A stretch of 39,154 nt of DNA. Origin: an uncultured Bacteroidales bacterium (lineage in GTDB: Bacteria; Bacteroidota; Bacteroidia; Bacteroidales; UBA932). The position numbers and the translations under genes were made by a program. The notes below the pieces were generated by a model, which made no database searches, had not been told where the DNA came from, and was given only the letters and a program-made list of their open reading frames with translations. Positions 7,715-15,362 of this stretch are shown here, piece after piece. Location of the stretch: contig ONOH01000018.1 in assembly GCA_900319405.1 (NCBI GenBank), forward strand, positions 1-39,154. The letters run 5' to 3'. Each line of letters begins with the position of its first letter. Positions within the stretch are counted from its first letter, which is position 1.

Positions 7715-8491
7715 ATGAAGAAAAGATCCTTTGACGGCCCTTATATGGGCCTCGCACCCATCAGAAACAACTTCCAAACGGACAGCAGTTATATGCAACT
7801 GTCCAATCATCCTGTTTCTGCGTTCATTTTTGCTTTCTTTATCGAGGGAGAAGCCCTGCTGGAAATTGACGAGCAAAAGTATCTTCTGGGAGCCGGTCAA
7901 ATGATATGGATTCCGGAGAACAAGAGTATCTACATTCATTATTTCAAGAATTGCGTAGGGTATAACGGCATCTTCACCCTCGATTTTCTCAAAGATGCCT
8001 CCTATCCTATCCTGCGTTCTCACAACCCCCTTGTCCAGAGTTTCTGGTTTGACGATGCCGTTTTTATAGGCTCCCTTTTGAAACGGATGGTGGTCGCCCT
8101 TGAAGACAAAGATATGGCTTTCCTGAAAAGCGGAATCGATCTGATTATCGGACAGCTTCGTCCCGGCGGAAAAATTGCCGTGGTTCCTGAGAAATTCCTG
8201 CAGCTGGTCTTCAACCGGAACCAGGCACCTTTAACGGTATCGGAATACGCCAATATGCTGAATGTTACGCCAAATTACCTAAACAAGACCGTCAAGAATC
8301 ATACCCATCGCACCGCCATAGACTGGATAGAGACTGCCCGTCTGAATCTGGCCAAACAACTGCTCAAGGATATTCGTATTCCCATTGTTGAAGTCGCCAC
8401 GCGCGTCGGCCTGGCCGACCAGTCTTATTTTTCCCGTTTCTTCAAGAAAAAGACCGGGATGAGTCCATCTCAGTACCGGAACGGACAATAA
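7715..8491 (+). CDS. AraC family transcriptional regulator
   Basis: 258-aa DNA-binding regulator. The N-terminal half contains a cupin-like sensor stretch (LEIDEQKYLLGAGQMIWIPE, near residues 48-67); the C-terminal 90 residues hold two helix-turn-helix units: LTVSEYANMLNVTPNYLNK and IVEVATRVGLADQSYFSRF followed by KKKTGMSPSQYR, the AraC signature. It begins 7 nt after the DUF5686 gene and probably belongs to the same transcript, making an autoregulated membrane-protein module likely (inference). The ligand is unknown. Its last 22 nt overlap the convergent trmO gene. Confidence 0.92.
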   Translation: MKKRSFDGPYMGLAPIRNNFQTDSSYMQLSNHPVSAFIFAFFIEGEALLEIDEQKYLLGAGQMIWIPENKSIYIHYFKNCVGYNGIFTLDFLKDASYPILRSHNPLVQSFWFDDAVFIGSLLKRMVVALEDKDMAFLKSGIDLIIGQLRPGGKIAVVPEKFLQLVFNRNQAPLTVSEYANMLNVTPNYLNKTVKNHTHRTAIDWIETARLNLAKQLLKDIRIPIVEVATRVGLADQSYFSRFFKKKTGMSPSQYRNGQ

Positions 8492-9153
8492 TCCGTTACA
8501 GTCAATACACCTTCATTCACCCGGAAGCGGACATCGGCTCCGTCAAAGGGCATAGCGTATTCTTTGTCCGGATTGTCCTGATAGGCGGGACGGGGATCCA
8601 GGGAAAGGACTTCCGTAAGTTGCCGACGTTGCTCCTCATTCAAAGGAATCTCCTCGGGAATGACCACGCTCAGCCGCTGCTCAGGGGCTTGCTGGGCAAA
8701 GCCGGAGACGGCCTGCGGGAAGCTGTCGGCGTAAACGATATAGGGCTTGATATCGTAGATGGGGGTTCCATCCATCAAATCAGCTCCGCGAACCAGGATG
8801 TCTGTCCCTTCCATCCCATCCACTTCTACACAGGAAAGTCCCAGCGGATTGGGCCGATATGGGGAACGCGTAGCCCAGACTCCCATTGCGGTATTGCCGC
8901 CCAGCCGGGGAGGCCGGACCGTGGGCAGCCACTCCCCCTTGGTCTCCTTGTTGGCCGAAAATCCCCATAAAAGCCAGATATGACTGAACTGCTCCAGTCC
9001 CCGAAGGGCTTCGCTTACTTGAAAAGGCTTGGTAAATACGATTCGGCCTCGGATGCCGGAGGCCAGTGCGCTTTGACGGGGTATGCCGAATTTGGAGCCG
9101 AAGGGCCCCTTGTAATAGGCCACCGGCTTAAGTAGAAGTTCTTCTCCGCTCAT
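8470..9153 (-). CDS. trmO: tRNA (adenine(37)-N6)-methyltransferase TrmO
   Basis: SAM-dependent enzyme that methylates the N6 of t6A37 in ANN-decoding tRNAs (UPF0066/TsaA/YaeB family). The ATG at 9153 (MSGEELLLKPVAYYKG) gives 227 aa, near the usual 230; a longer frame extends into the upstream SEC-C gene and is not used. Family blocks seen: FGIPRQ near residue 20, WATRSPYRPNPLGLS and LMDGTPIYDIKPYIVYADS, the last being the hallmark of TrmO. The start is 1 nt after the stop of the SEC-C gene, so it is the last gene of that transcript. The 3' end overlaps araC on the other strand. Confidence 0.93.
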   Translation of the reverse strand: MSGEELLLKPVAYYKGPFGSKFGIPRQSALASGIRGRIVFTKPFQVSEALRGLEQFSHIWLLWGFSANKETKGEWLPTVRPPRLGGNTAMGVWATRSPYRPNPLGLSCVEVDGMEGTDILVRGADLMDGTPIYDIKPYIVYADSFPQAVSGFAQQAPEQRLSVVIPEEIPLNEEQRRQLTEVLSLDPRPAYQDNPDKEYAMPFDGADVRFRVNEGVLTVTDYCPFRY

Positions 9154-9154
9154 T

Positions 9155-10384
9155 CTAAGAAAGGAATTTTCCGTGACAACGGCGGTAGCGAAGGCCGCTG
9201 CCACAGGGACAGGGATCATTAGGCGCAACGTGCGGAATGGCAAAGCCGACAGGATACTCCAGTGCAGACATTTCTCCTGCAAATCCCTCCGAGATAGTGG
9301 GTTCGGGCATCGTCCACTGGAGATAATCCCCATTAGACGATGGAGACTCCTGCTGTGGAAGCTGCGACCAGGCTTCCCAGTCTGCCTTACACACTCCTGT
9401 TTCCTGAGCGCTGCGCCCCTTGAGGAACCATTTGGGGACGCTGTCGGCATATTCGCTTACCATCCGGCAGCAGGAAAGCCAGCTCTCGTCATCCAGTTCC
9501 GTATAAAGGGGGCTGTCCACCAGGGGCTGGAAGAGTGCGTCATTCTGGGCGGCAGTGTACTGGGCTTCCATCCAAGTATCGTGTTCCGCCTTGACCAGTT
9601 CAAAACCCTCATAACCCAGACGACGATACATCTGCTCCAGACGCATTCCCTCCGGGGTTTTCATCCCCACGGTGAAATAAGGTGCTCCGGCTCCGGCTTC
9701 CCGGGCCTGGGCCAGGTCAAAAGACTTGAACTCCCGCTGGTGCAGCTGCTCCCGGAGTGTAAAAATTTCTTCCACATTATCCACACAGGGAGAGCAAAGA
9801 TAATCTCCCCACTCATCCTGATAGCGGTACATCTTTACCAGCGGACTTTTGTGGAGCATCTGGGTAAGCTGCCTGTAGTCTGTACCGTGGCTATCCTTGA
9901 ACCATTCCATAAGAAGGTCCACGAAAATTTCTGTCGGAAGCACACCGTACAGGTTCAAATAACCCAGGCCGATCCGTTCCAGTTCGTACTGGCCGCTCTT
10001 CTCTCCGGACTTGATGACCTTCTCCACCTCCGGAGCGACAATCTCATAAAGTTCGCGGCTGATCCACACTTTATGGAAGTTTTCGTCGGAGTCGTCATAC
10101 TCTACAAGGCCTGTCACTTCCAGAAGGGAAGGATAGTCTGCAAAGTCCAGATACTGAACCTTTTCCGGTCCGGCGTGAACAAGGTCTCTCAACAAACGGA
10201 CATCCCTTTCCAACAGATGCGACATCCACCTGCGCGGTTCCCCGCGCAGGTAGGTGTGCAACTGGTCCACCAACTGGGACTTCCTCATTCTGGGACTCAA
10301 GTTGTTCCCCAGGATGTTCCCGAGGTCTTGAAGCTCCATCTTTTGGAAGCCGTCCAGGATGGTATGAAGGGTCCGTTCTTTCAT
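9155..10384 (-). CDS. SEC-C motif protein of unknown function
   Basis: 409-aa cytoplasmic protein. The C-terminus carries a SEC-C zinc-binding motif, PCPCGSGLRYRRCHG, like that at the tail of SecA, where it binds zinc and helps contact partners such as SecB or ribosomes. The N-terminal 45 residues (LQDLGNILGNNLSPRMRKSQ) look like a Rho-N/SAP-type helical domain that can bind nucleic acid. The middle is acidic, rich in aromatic residues, and not recognised. It follows gcvPB by 16 nt but has its own -7 box (10392-10399), so it may be expressed both with the glycine cleavage genes and alone. No catalytic motif was found. Confidence 0.6.
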   Translation of the reverse strand: MKERTLHTILDGFQKMELQDLGNILGNNLSPRMRKSQLVDQLHTYLRGEPRRWMSHLLERDVRLLRDLVHAGPEKVQYLDFADYPSLLEVTGLVEYDDSDENFHKVWISRELYEIVAPEVEKVIKSGEKSGQYELERIGLGYLNLYGVLPTEIFVDLLMEWFKDSHGTDYRQLTQMLHKSPLVKMYRYQDEWGDYLCSPCVDNVEEIFTLREQLHQREFKSFDLAQAREAGAGAPYFTVGMKTPEGMRLEQMYRRLGYEGFELVKAEHDTWMEAQYTAAQNDALFQPLVDSPLYTELDDESWLSCCRMVSEYADSVPKWFLKGRSAQETGVCKADWEAWSQLPQQESPSSNGDYLQWTMPEPTISEGFAGEMSALEYPVGFAIPHVAPNDPCPCGSGLRYRRCHGKFLS

Positions 10385-10391
10385 CGGGGCG

Positions 10392-10399
10392 CAAATATA
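10392..10399 (-). promoter_or_regulatory. -7 box of the SEC-C gene
   Basis: TATATTTG on the minus strand, a full TAnnTTTG match, immediately after the gcvPB stop and 7 nt before the SEC-C ATG at 10384. Predicts a near-leaderless secondary transcript. Confidence 0.55.
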
Positions 10400-10400
10400 C

Positions 10401-11804
10401 CTAAATTTCCTGATATTTCAGAACAGGATTCCTGGCCGCCGTAGTCTCGTCGGGACGGGAGATGGGCGTGTTGTGCGGGGCGTCGTGCAGGATGTTGGGA
10501 TCCTGGGCCGCCTCATCGGCAATTTTGCGCATCACTTCGATGAAGGCGTCTATGGTTTCCTTGGACTCGGTTTCCGTAGGCTCTATCATCAGCGCCTGGT
10601 GGAACAGGAGCGGGAAATAGATGGTGGGAGCGTGGAAGCCGTAGTCCAGCAGGCGCTTGGCGACATCCAGGGTAGTGGCACCGGGGACATCGTCGTGGGC
10701 GCCGTCATTGATGAGTCCGTCGAAGACGAATTCATGTTTGCAGACTCCTTCAATGGGAAGTTTGTACTTGTCCTTGAGGCATTCCTTGATGTAGTTGGCG
10801 CTGAGGACAGAGTACTGGCCGACCTTCTTGAGGTGCTCCTTGCCCAGAGACAGGATATAGGCATAGGCCCGAAGGATGACACCGAAGTTGCCGTGGAATC
10901 CGGAAACCCTCAGGTCCGGGATACAGTCTTCCAGACGCTGGGCAACTCCCACGGGACCGGAACCGGGACCGCCTCCGCCGTGCGGCGTAGAGAAGGTCTT
11001 GTGAAGGTTCAGGTGCATAACATCGAAGCCCATATCCCCGGGACGGACCATTCCCATCAGGGGGTTCATATTGGCTCCGTCGTAGTAGAGCAGGCCACCA
11101 CAGTCGTGAACCAGGCTGGCGATGGTCTTGATTTCCGTCTCAAAGAGCCCCAGGGTATTGGGGTTGGTCATCATAATGCCGGCCACCTCGTCCGTCAGGA
11201 GCGGTTTCAGGGCTTCTACGTCGATTCTGCCATTCTCCAGTGACTTCACTTCCACCACCTCCAGTCCACATACGGCGGCCGATGCGGGATTGGTGCCGTG
11301 GGCGCTGTCCGGGACAATGATTTTGGTTCGCTTGAGGTCTCCCCTGTTGACGTGATACTGACGCATGATCATCAGGCCCGTCAGTTCACCGTGGGCACCG
11401 GCGCAAGGGTCAAAGGTGAAGCAGTACATACCGGTGATGGCAGCGAGCGATTTGTTCATCTCCTGATAGACTTTGAGGGCCCCTCCGGTGAGGCCGGCGT
11501 GCATCAGGGGATGAAGTCCGGCGAAACCGGAAAGTGCCGCTACCTCCTCATTGATCTTGGGATTGTACTTCATGGTACAGGACCCCAGCGGATAGAAGCC
11601 GGTGTCCACGCCGAAGTTCATCTGGGAGAGGTTGGTGTAATGGCGTACCACATCCGCTTCGCTTACCTCGGGAAGGCACAGCGGAACTGCCCGGCGAAGG
11701 GCCTGGGGCACCTCCGGTGCAGCCGGATAGGGATTGGCAGGCAAGGAATAGGCGCTGCGGCCTTCCTTGGAAAGTTCGAAAATGAGTTTGTCGTAGTATT
11801 TCAT
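10401..11804 (-). CDS. gcvPB: Glycine dehydrogenase (decarboxylating) subunit 2
   Basis: 467-aa beta subunit of the two-chain P protein. P protein decarboxylates glycine with PLP and passes the aminomethyl group to lipoyl-GcvH. NLHKTFSTPHGGGGPGSGP carries the PLP lysine (K269), and DSAHGTNPASA is conserved. Length fits the C-terminal half of the single-chain enzyme. It lies 3 nt after gcvPA, within the gcvT-gcvH-gcvPA-gcvPB operon. A split P protein is usual in Firmicutes, Thermus and archaea, while Bacteroides species carry a fused one of about 950 residues, so the arrangement is of interest for placing this lineage. Confidence 0.97.
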   Translation of the reverse strand: MKYYDKLIFELSKEGRSAYSLPANPYPAAPEVPQALRRAVPLCLPEVSEADVVRHYTNLSQMNFGVDTGFYPLGSCTMKYNPKINEEVAALSGFAGLHPLMHAGLTGGALKVYQEMNKSLAAITGMYCFTFDPCAGAHGELTGLMIMRQYHVNRGDLKRTKIIVPDSAHGTNPASAAVCGLEVVEVKSLENGRIDVEALKPLLTDEVAGIMMTNPNTLGLFETEIKTIASLVHDCGGLLYYDGANMNPLMGMVRPGDMGFDVMHLNLHKTFSTPHGGGGPGSGPVGVAQRLEDCIPDLRVSGFHGNFGVILRAYAYILSLGKEHLKKVGQYSVLSANYIKECLKDKYKLPIEGVCKHEFVFDGLINDGAHDDVPGATTLDVAKRLLDYGFHAPTIYFPLLFHQALMIEPTETESKETIDAFIEVMRKIADEAAQDPNILHDAPHNTPISRPDETTAARNPVLKYQEI

Positions 11805-11807
11805 AGC

Positions 11808-13136
11808 CTATCCCTCCTTTACCACTTGGACCAGACGGTCTATTTCTTCTTTGCTTCGCTTTTCGGTTACGCAGAAGCTGACATACCCTTCCTCGGTGTC
11901 CAGGGCGGCGAAAAAGCCGGCTTCTTCCAGTTTTTTCTGCATCTGTCCCGGGAACTGCTTGGGTTTGAGGACAAATTCTTTCAGGAACGGCTTACCGGGG
12001 AACACTTCCTCGAAGCGACCGGTCTTGAGAAGCTCGGCATACAGGTAATGGGCACCGTCGCTGCTGAGCCGGTTCACCTCCCGGAGACCTTCCGGTCCCA
12101 TCAGGGAAAGGTAAATGGTGACCCAGAGGGCCATCAGGCTCTCGTTGGAGCAGATGTTGGAAGTGGCCTTCTCGCGCTTGATGTGCTGCTCGCGGGCTTG
12201 AAGCGTGAGCACGAAAGCCCTTCGGCCTTCCTTGTCCACGGTCTTACCTACGATGCGGCCCGGCATCTTGCGCAGATGTTCCTTCTTGACGGCCATAAAG
12301 CCGACGTACGGCCCCCCGTAGCACAGAGGGAGACCCAGTGACTGACCGTCTCCCACGGCGATATCGGCATCCCACTCTCCAGGGGACTTCACGACGGCCA
12401 GGGCCGAAGGGTCGCAGTACTCTACGAGAATGCCTTTCTCTGCATGAACGGCATCGGCAAATCCGCTGTGGTCTTCGATAATGCCGTAGCGGTTGATGGA
12501 GGGGACGATAACGCCAGCGACATCGCCTTTGGCCAGTTCCCCTCGAAGGCTTTCCAGGCTGGTCTGGCCTTCCACAACAGGAATGTAAGCGATTTCTACG
12601 CCACCAAAGCGGGCATAGGTTTCCACCACCTTGATTACGTGCGGGAGAAGACCCTTGGACAAGAGGACCCGCGTTTTCTTGCGGCTGCAGGCGACGGCCA
12701 TTTTCATGGCCTCGGCGGCTGCAGTGGGGCCATCGTACATGGATGCGTTGGATACGTCCATTCCGGTAAGTTCACAAATCATACTCTGGTACTCGAAAAT
12801 GTAGCGCAGGGTACCTTGAGAAATCTCACACTGATACGGAGTATAGGCCGTCAGAAATTCGGAACGGGAGCACAGATACGGGATGACCGCAGGGGTGTAG
12901 TGGTCGTAGGCTCCGGCCCCGACAAACACCTTCAGGCGGGCGTTCATTGCCTCCAGGGAGGCAAAATAGTCTCGGATTTCCTGTTCGGAGAGTGCTTCAG
13001 GCAAGGCATAGGCGCCTTTTTTCAGAAACTCGGAAGGGACATCGCTGTAGAGGTCTTCCAGTTTCTTAACGCCGATGCGGTCCAGCATCTCCCGGATATC
13101 CGATTCCGTATGAGGAAAATAGGATAGCTGGGCCAT
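11808..13136 (-). CDS. gcvPA: Glycine dehydrogenase (decarboxylating) subunit 1
   Basis: 442-aa alpha subunit of the two-chain glycine decarboxylase, matching the N-terminal half of fused GcvP. It begins MAQLSYFPHTESDIREMLDRIG and contains YTPYQCEISQGTLRYIFEYQ, the highly conserved YQPEISQG-type block, and GGPYVGFMAVK. It lacks the PLP lysine, which is in GcvPB. Start lies 2 nt after the gcvH stop; the gap to gcvPB is 3 nt, so stoichiometric expression is expected. Confidence 0.97.
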   Translation of the reverse strand: MAQLSYFPHTESDIREMLDRIGVKKLEDLYSDVPSEFLKKGAYALPEALSEQEIRDYFASLEAMNARLKVFVGAGAYDHYTPAVIPYLCSRSEFLTAYTPYQCEISQGTLRYIFEYQSMICELTGMDVSNASMYDGPTAAAEAMKMAVACSRKKTRVLLSKGLLPHVIKVVETYARFGGVEIAYIPVVEGQTSLESLRGELAKGDVAGVIVPSINRYGIIEDHSGFADAVHAEKGILVEYCDPSALAVVKSPGEWDADIAVGDGQSLGLPLCYGGPYVGFMAVKKEHLRKMPGRIVGKTVDKEGRRAFVLTLQAREQHIKREKATSNICSNESLMALWVTIYLSLMGPEGLREVNRLSSDGAHYLYAELLKTGRFEEVFPGKPFLKEFVLKPKQFPGQMQKKLEEAGFFAALDTEEGYVSFCVTEKRSKEEIDRLVQVVKEG

Positions 13137-13138
13137 AC

Positions 13139-13519
13139 TTATTCGCCGATTTGGGCTTTGTATGCGGCGGCGTCCATCAGGGCGTCCAGTTCAGCGGGGT
13201 TGGACATTTCCACCTTGATAATCCACGCGGCGTAGGCGTCTTCGTTCACTTTCTCGGGGGCGTCTTCCAGTTCGGCATTCACTTCCACAACGGTACCGGA
13301 AACGGGACATACGAGTTCAGAGGAAGCCTTTACGCTTTCCAGGGCTCCGAATTCTTCACCGGCCTCCACGGTATCATCGGCTTCCGGCATATCTACGTAG
13401 GTGATATCACCCATCTCTGCCTGTGCAAAATCGGATACGCCGATAATGGCCACATTACCTTCAACTTTAACCCATTCGTGCGACTCGGAATACTTGAGTC
13501 CTTCAACAATCTTAGACAT
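13139..13519 (-). CDS. gcvH: Glycine cleavage system H protein
   Basis: 126-aa lipoyl carrier that shuttles the aminomethyl group between P, T and L proteins. The lipoylation site is K64 in ALESVKASSEL, and SESHEWVKVEG near the N-terminus is the family start. Full length for the family. It stands 8 nt behind gcvT and 2 nt before gcvPA. The L protein (lpd) and lipoate-attachment genes are not in the window. Confidence 0.98.
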   Translation of the reverse strand: MSKIVEGLKYSESHEWVKVEGNVAIIGVSDFAQAEMGDITYVDMPEADDTVEAGEEFGALESVKASSELVCPVSGTVVEVNAELEDAPEKVNEDAYAAWIIKVEMSNPAELDALMDAAAYKAQIGE

Positions 13520-13527
13520 AGTTACGT

Positions 13528-14649
13528 TTATTTTTTGTAGTTAGTTTGATAAAATCTCTTTTTGACCACCTTTCCGGGGAAAACTTTTTTGCGGATGCGG
13601 ACGCAGAGCGGGGTGTCCAGGGCTGAATAGGCTTTATCTACCAGCGCAAAACAAATACTCTTTTCCAGGGAAATGGAATGATAACCGGTGGTGACGACGC
13701 CCACTTCCTCCCCTTCCGGGGTTTCGACCGGATAGCCGGCGCGCGGAATGGCCTTGTCTTCGATTTCGATGCCCACCACTTTACGGGAAAGATTACCGGC
13801 TTTCTGGTCCAGCAGGGCTTCTTTGCCGATAAAATCCTTTTCATATTTGCAGAACATTCCCAGCCCGGCCATCACAGGGCTGATTTCGGGACTGAGTTCG
13901 TCCCCGTACAGAGGCAGACCGGCCTCGAAACGAAGAGTGTCGCGGCAGCCCAGACCGCAGGGCTGTACGCCGGCGGCAATGAAGCGCTCCCAGATATCCA
14001 CGATGTTGGCAATGGACGTGTAGAGTTCGAAACCGTCTTCACCGGTGTAGCCGGTGCGGCTAAGGATAAGACGTTCTCCATTGTAGAGGACATCGCAGAA
14101 CTCGTAGAATCCCAGGGATGCCGCCTCCTTGTAGCCAAGAACCTTGATCAAGGTTTCTTCGGCCAGGGGGCCCTGCAGGGCGATCTGACCCCACTCGGGA
14201 GAGGCGTTTCTCACCTCGCAGTCGAATCCTTTGGCGCGCTGCTCCTGAATCCAGGCAAAATCCTTTTCGATATTGGAGGCGTTCACCACCAGGAGGAAGC
14301 GTTCCGGCTGGTACTCGCGATAAACGAGAAGGTCGTCCACCGTTCCTCCGTCGGGGTAACACATCATTCCGTAGAGAACCTTTCCGGGCTGGAAGCCCCG
14401 GATCTCGTTGGTGAAAATATAATTCACGAAATCTTCAGCCTGAGGGCCTTCCACGAAGATTTCTCCCATGTGGGAGACGTCGAACATGCCCACCTTCTGG
14501 CGGACGGCAAGATGTTCCACGGTAATGGAATTGTACTGGATGGGCATCATAAAGCCGGCAAAAGGGCTCATTTTGGCCTGAAGGGCGATGTGGGCCGGGT
14601 ACAGGCAGGTTCTCTGAAGCTGATCCAGCGGAATCTGAACTTCTGACAT
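13528..14649 (-). CDS. gcvT: Aminomethyltransferase (glycine cleavage T protein)
   Basis: 373-aa folate-dependent enzyme that releases ammonia from the aminomethyl-lipoyl group and forms 5,10-methylene-THF. GMFDVSHMGEI, the segment NYIFTNEIRGFQPGKVLYG and LSRTGYTGEDGFELY are standard GcvT blocks. The N-terminus carries a short extension (MSEVQIPLDQLQ) before the usual TCLYPAH start. It begins 2 nt after the arginase-fold gene, so it appears to be translated from a transcript that starts upstream of that gene. Confidence 0.97.
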   Translation of the reverse strand: MSEVQIPLDQLQRTCLYPAHIALQAKMSPFAGFMMPIQYNSITVEHLAVRQKVGMFDVSHMGEIFVEGPQAEDFVNYIFTNEIRGFQPGKVLYGMMCYPDGGTVDDLLVYREYQPERFLLVVNASNIEKDFAWIQEQRAKGFDCEVRNASPEWGQIALQGPLAEETLIKVLGYKEAASLGFYEFCDVLYNGERLILSRTGYTGEDGFELYTSIANIVDIWERFIAAGVQPCGLGCRDTLRFEAGLPLYGDELSPEISPVMAGLGMFCKYEKDFIGKEALLDQKAGNLSRKVVGIEIEDKAIPRAGYPVETPEGEEVGVVTTGYHSISLEKSICFALVDKAYSALDTPLCVRIRKKVFPGKVVKKRFYQTNYKK

Positions 14650-14651
14650 AG

Positions 14652-15344
14652 TTATTGGTTTAAAAGTGTTGTTATGTGTTTATACAATTCTTTGTTTGTT
14701 TCAAAATTAATCCGTAAATCTTCTCCGCATCCCCCTTTGAAAACGGGCAGTTCCCCGCAGATATCTACGGCGGCCACCTGCATTCCTCCCTCCATTGCGC
14801 GACGGAGCATCTCCTTCACCTGCGGGAGCGTATATGCCCCCTGCGTCCAGTCCGTACGGGCCCAGGGACGATCCATAATGTCCTTGTCCAGCGATACATA
14901 CAGGCGCTCTCCCCTTCTTTCCCGCAGCCACGTCTCCGGAATATCCTCCGGACAGCCTTCCGGCCCCACGGAGAGGACACTCTGCAATAACGGATTTTCC
15001 TCCTGCATGGCCTTGACCCAAGCACCGCAACTGAGGACTCCTTCGAAAACCGGGTCCTGATTGTCGGGATGATGGTCCAAGAGCAGCAGATGGAACGGCT
15101 CCTTCTCCCTTCGGGCCAGAAGATGGCTCATGTAGTGATAGTCTCCGCTGTCTATCCATCTGACTACAGGCAGCCTGGAAGGCAATTCGGAGAAAATCTT
15201 CTCCTGCGCCGTACAATAACAGCAGGTTCCTTCCAAACGGGTATAATCCACTATTGTCAAACCCTCTCCCGCTTCTTTTTTCAGCCACAGCAAAAAACCA
15301 CTTTCCCGGTAAACGCCGCTGAAATCCGTAACCAGCACTTTCAT
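14652..15344 (-). CDS. Arginase/ureohydrolase-fold protein
   Basis: 230-aa protein with a probable binuclear-metal arginase fold. Candidate ligands: H70 and H74 in GDYHYMSH, D90-x-H92-x-D94 in LDHHPDN (the DAHxD motif equivalent), and S151-L-D153-K-D155-I-M-D158, which matches the SxDxDxxDP signature of arginase/agmatinase/formiminoglutamase except for the missing proline. It is shorter than arginase (about 300 aa), so the substrate is not assigned. It is the first gene of the gcv operon, 2 nt before gcvT, so hydrolysis of an amidino or ureido compound feeding one-carbon/glycine metabolism is a reasonable guess. Its -7 box is 4 nt before the ATG. Confidence 0.72.
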   Translation of the reverse strand: MKVLVTDFSGVYRESGFLLWLKKEAGEGLTIVDYTRLEGTCCYCTAQEKIFSELPSRLPVVRWIDSGDYHYMSHLLARREKEPFHLLLLDHHPDNQDPVFEGVLSCGAWVKAMQEENPLLQSVLSVGPEGCPEDIPETWLRERRGERLYVSLDKDIMDRPWARTDWTQGAYTLPQVKEMLRRAMEGGMQVAAVDICGELPVFKGGCGEDLRINFETNKELYKHITTLLNQ

Positions 15345-15348
15345 CTTT

Positions 15349-15356
15349 CAAAGATA
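15349..15356 (-). promoter_or_regulatory. -7 box of the gcv operon
   Basis: TATCTTTG on the minus strand, full consensus match, 4 nt before the ATG at 15344: a leaderless configuration for the first gene of the operon. No glycine riboswitch fits in this 18-nt gap. Confidence 0.65.
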
Positions 15357-15362
15357 AGCATT

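Noticed and set aside
9173-10444. Plus-strand open frame of 423 codons opposite the SEC-C gene
   Set aside because: The minus frame ends in a clear SEC-C motif and fits the operon; the plus frame is a GC-driven shadow with no recognisable domain.
11298-12341. Plus-strand open frame of 347 codons opposite gcvPA/gcvPB
   Set aside because: It crosses two certain glycine cleavage genes and resembles no protein.
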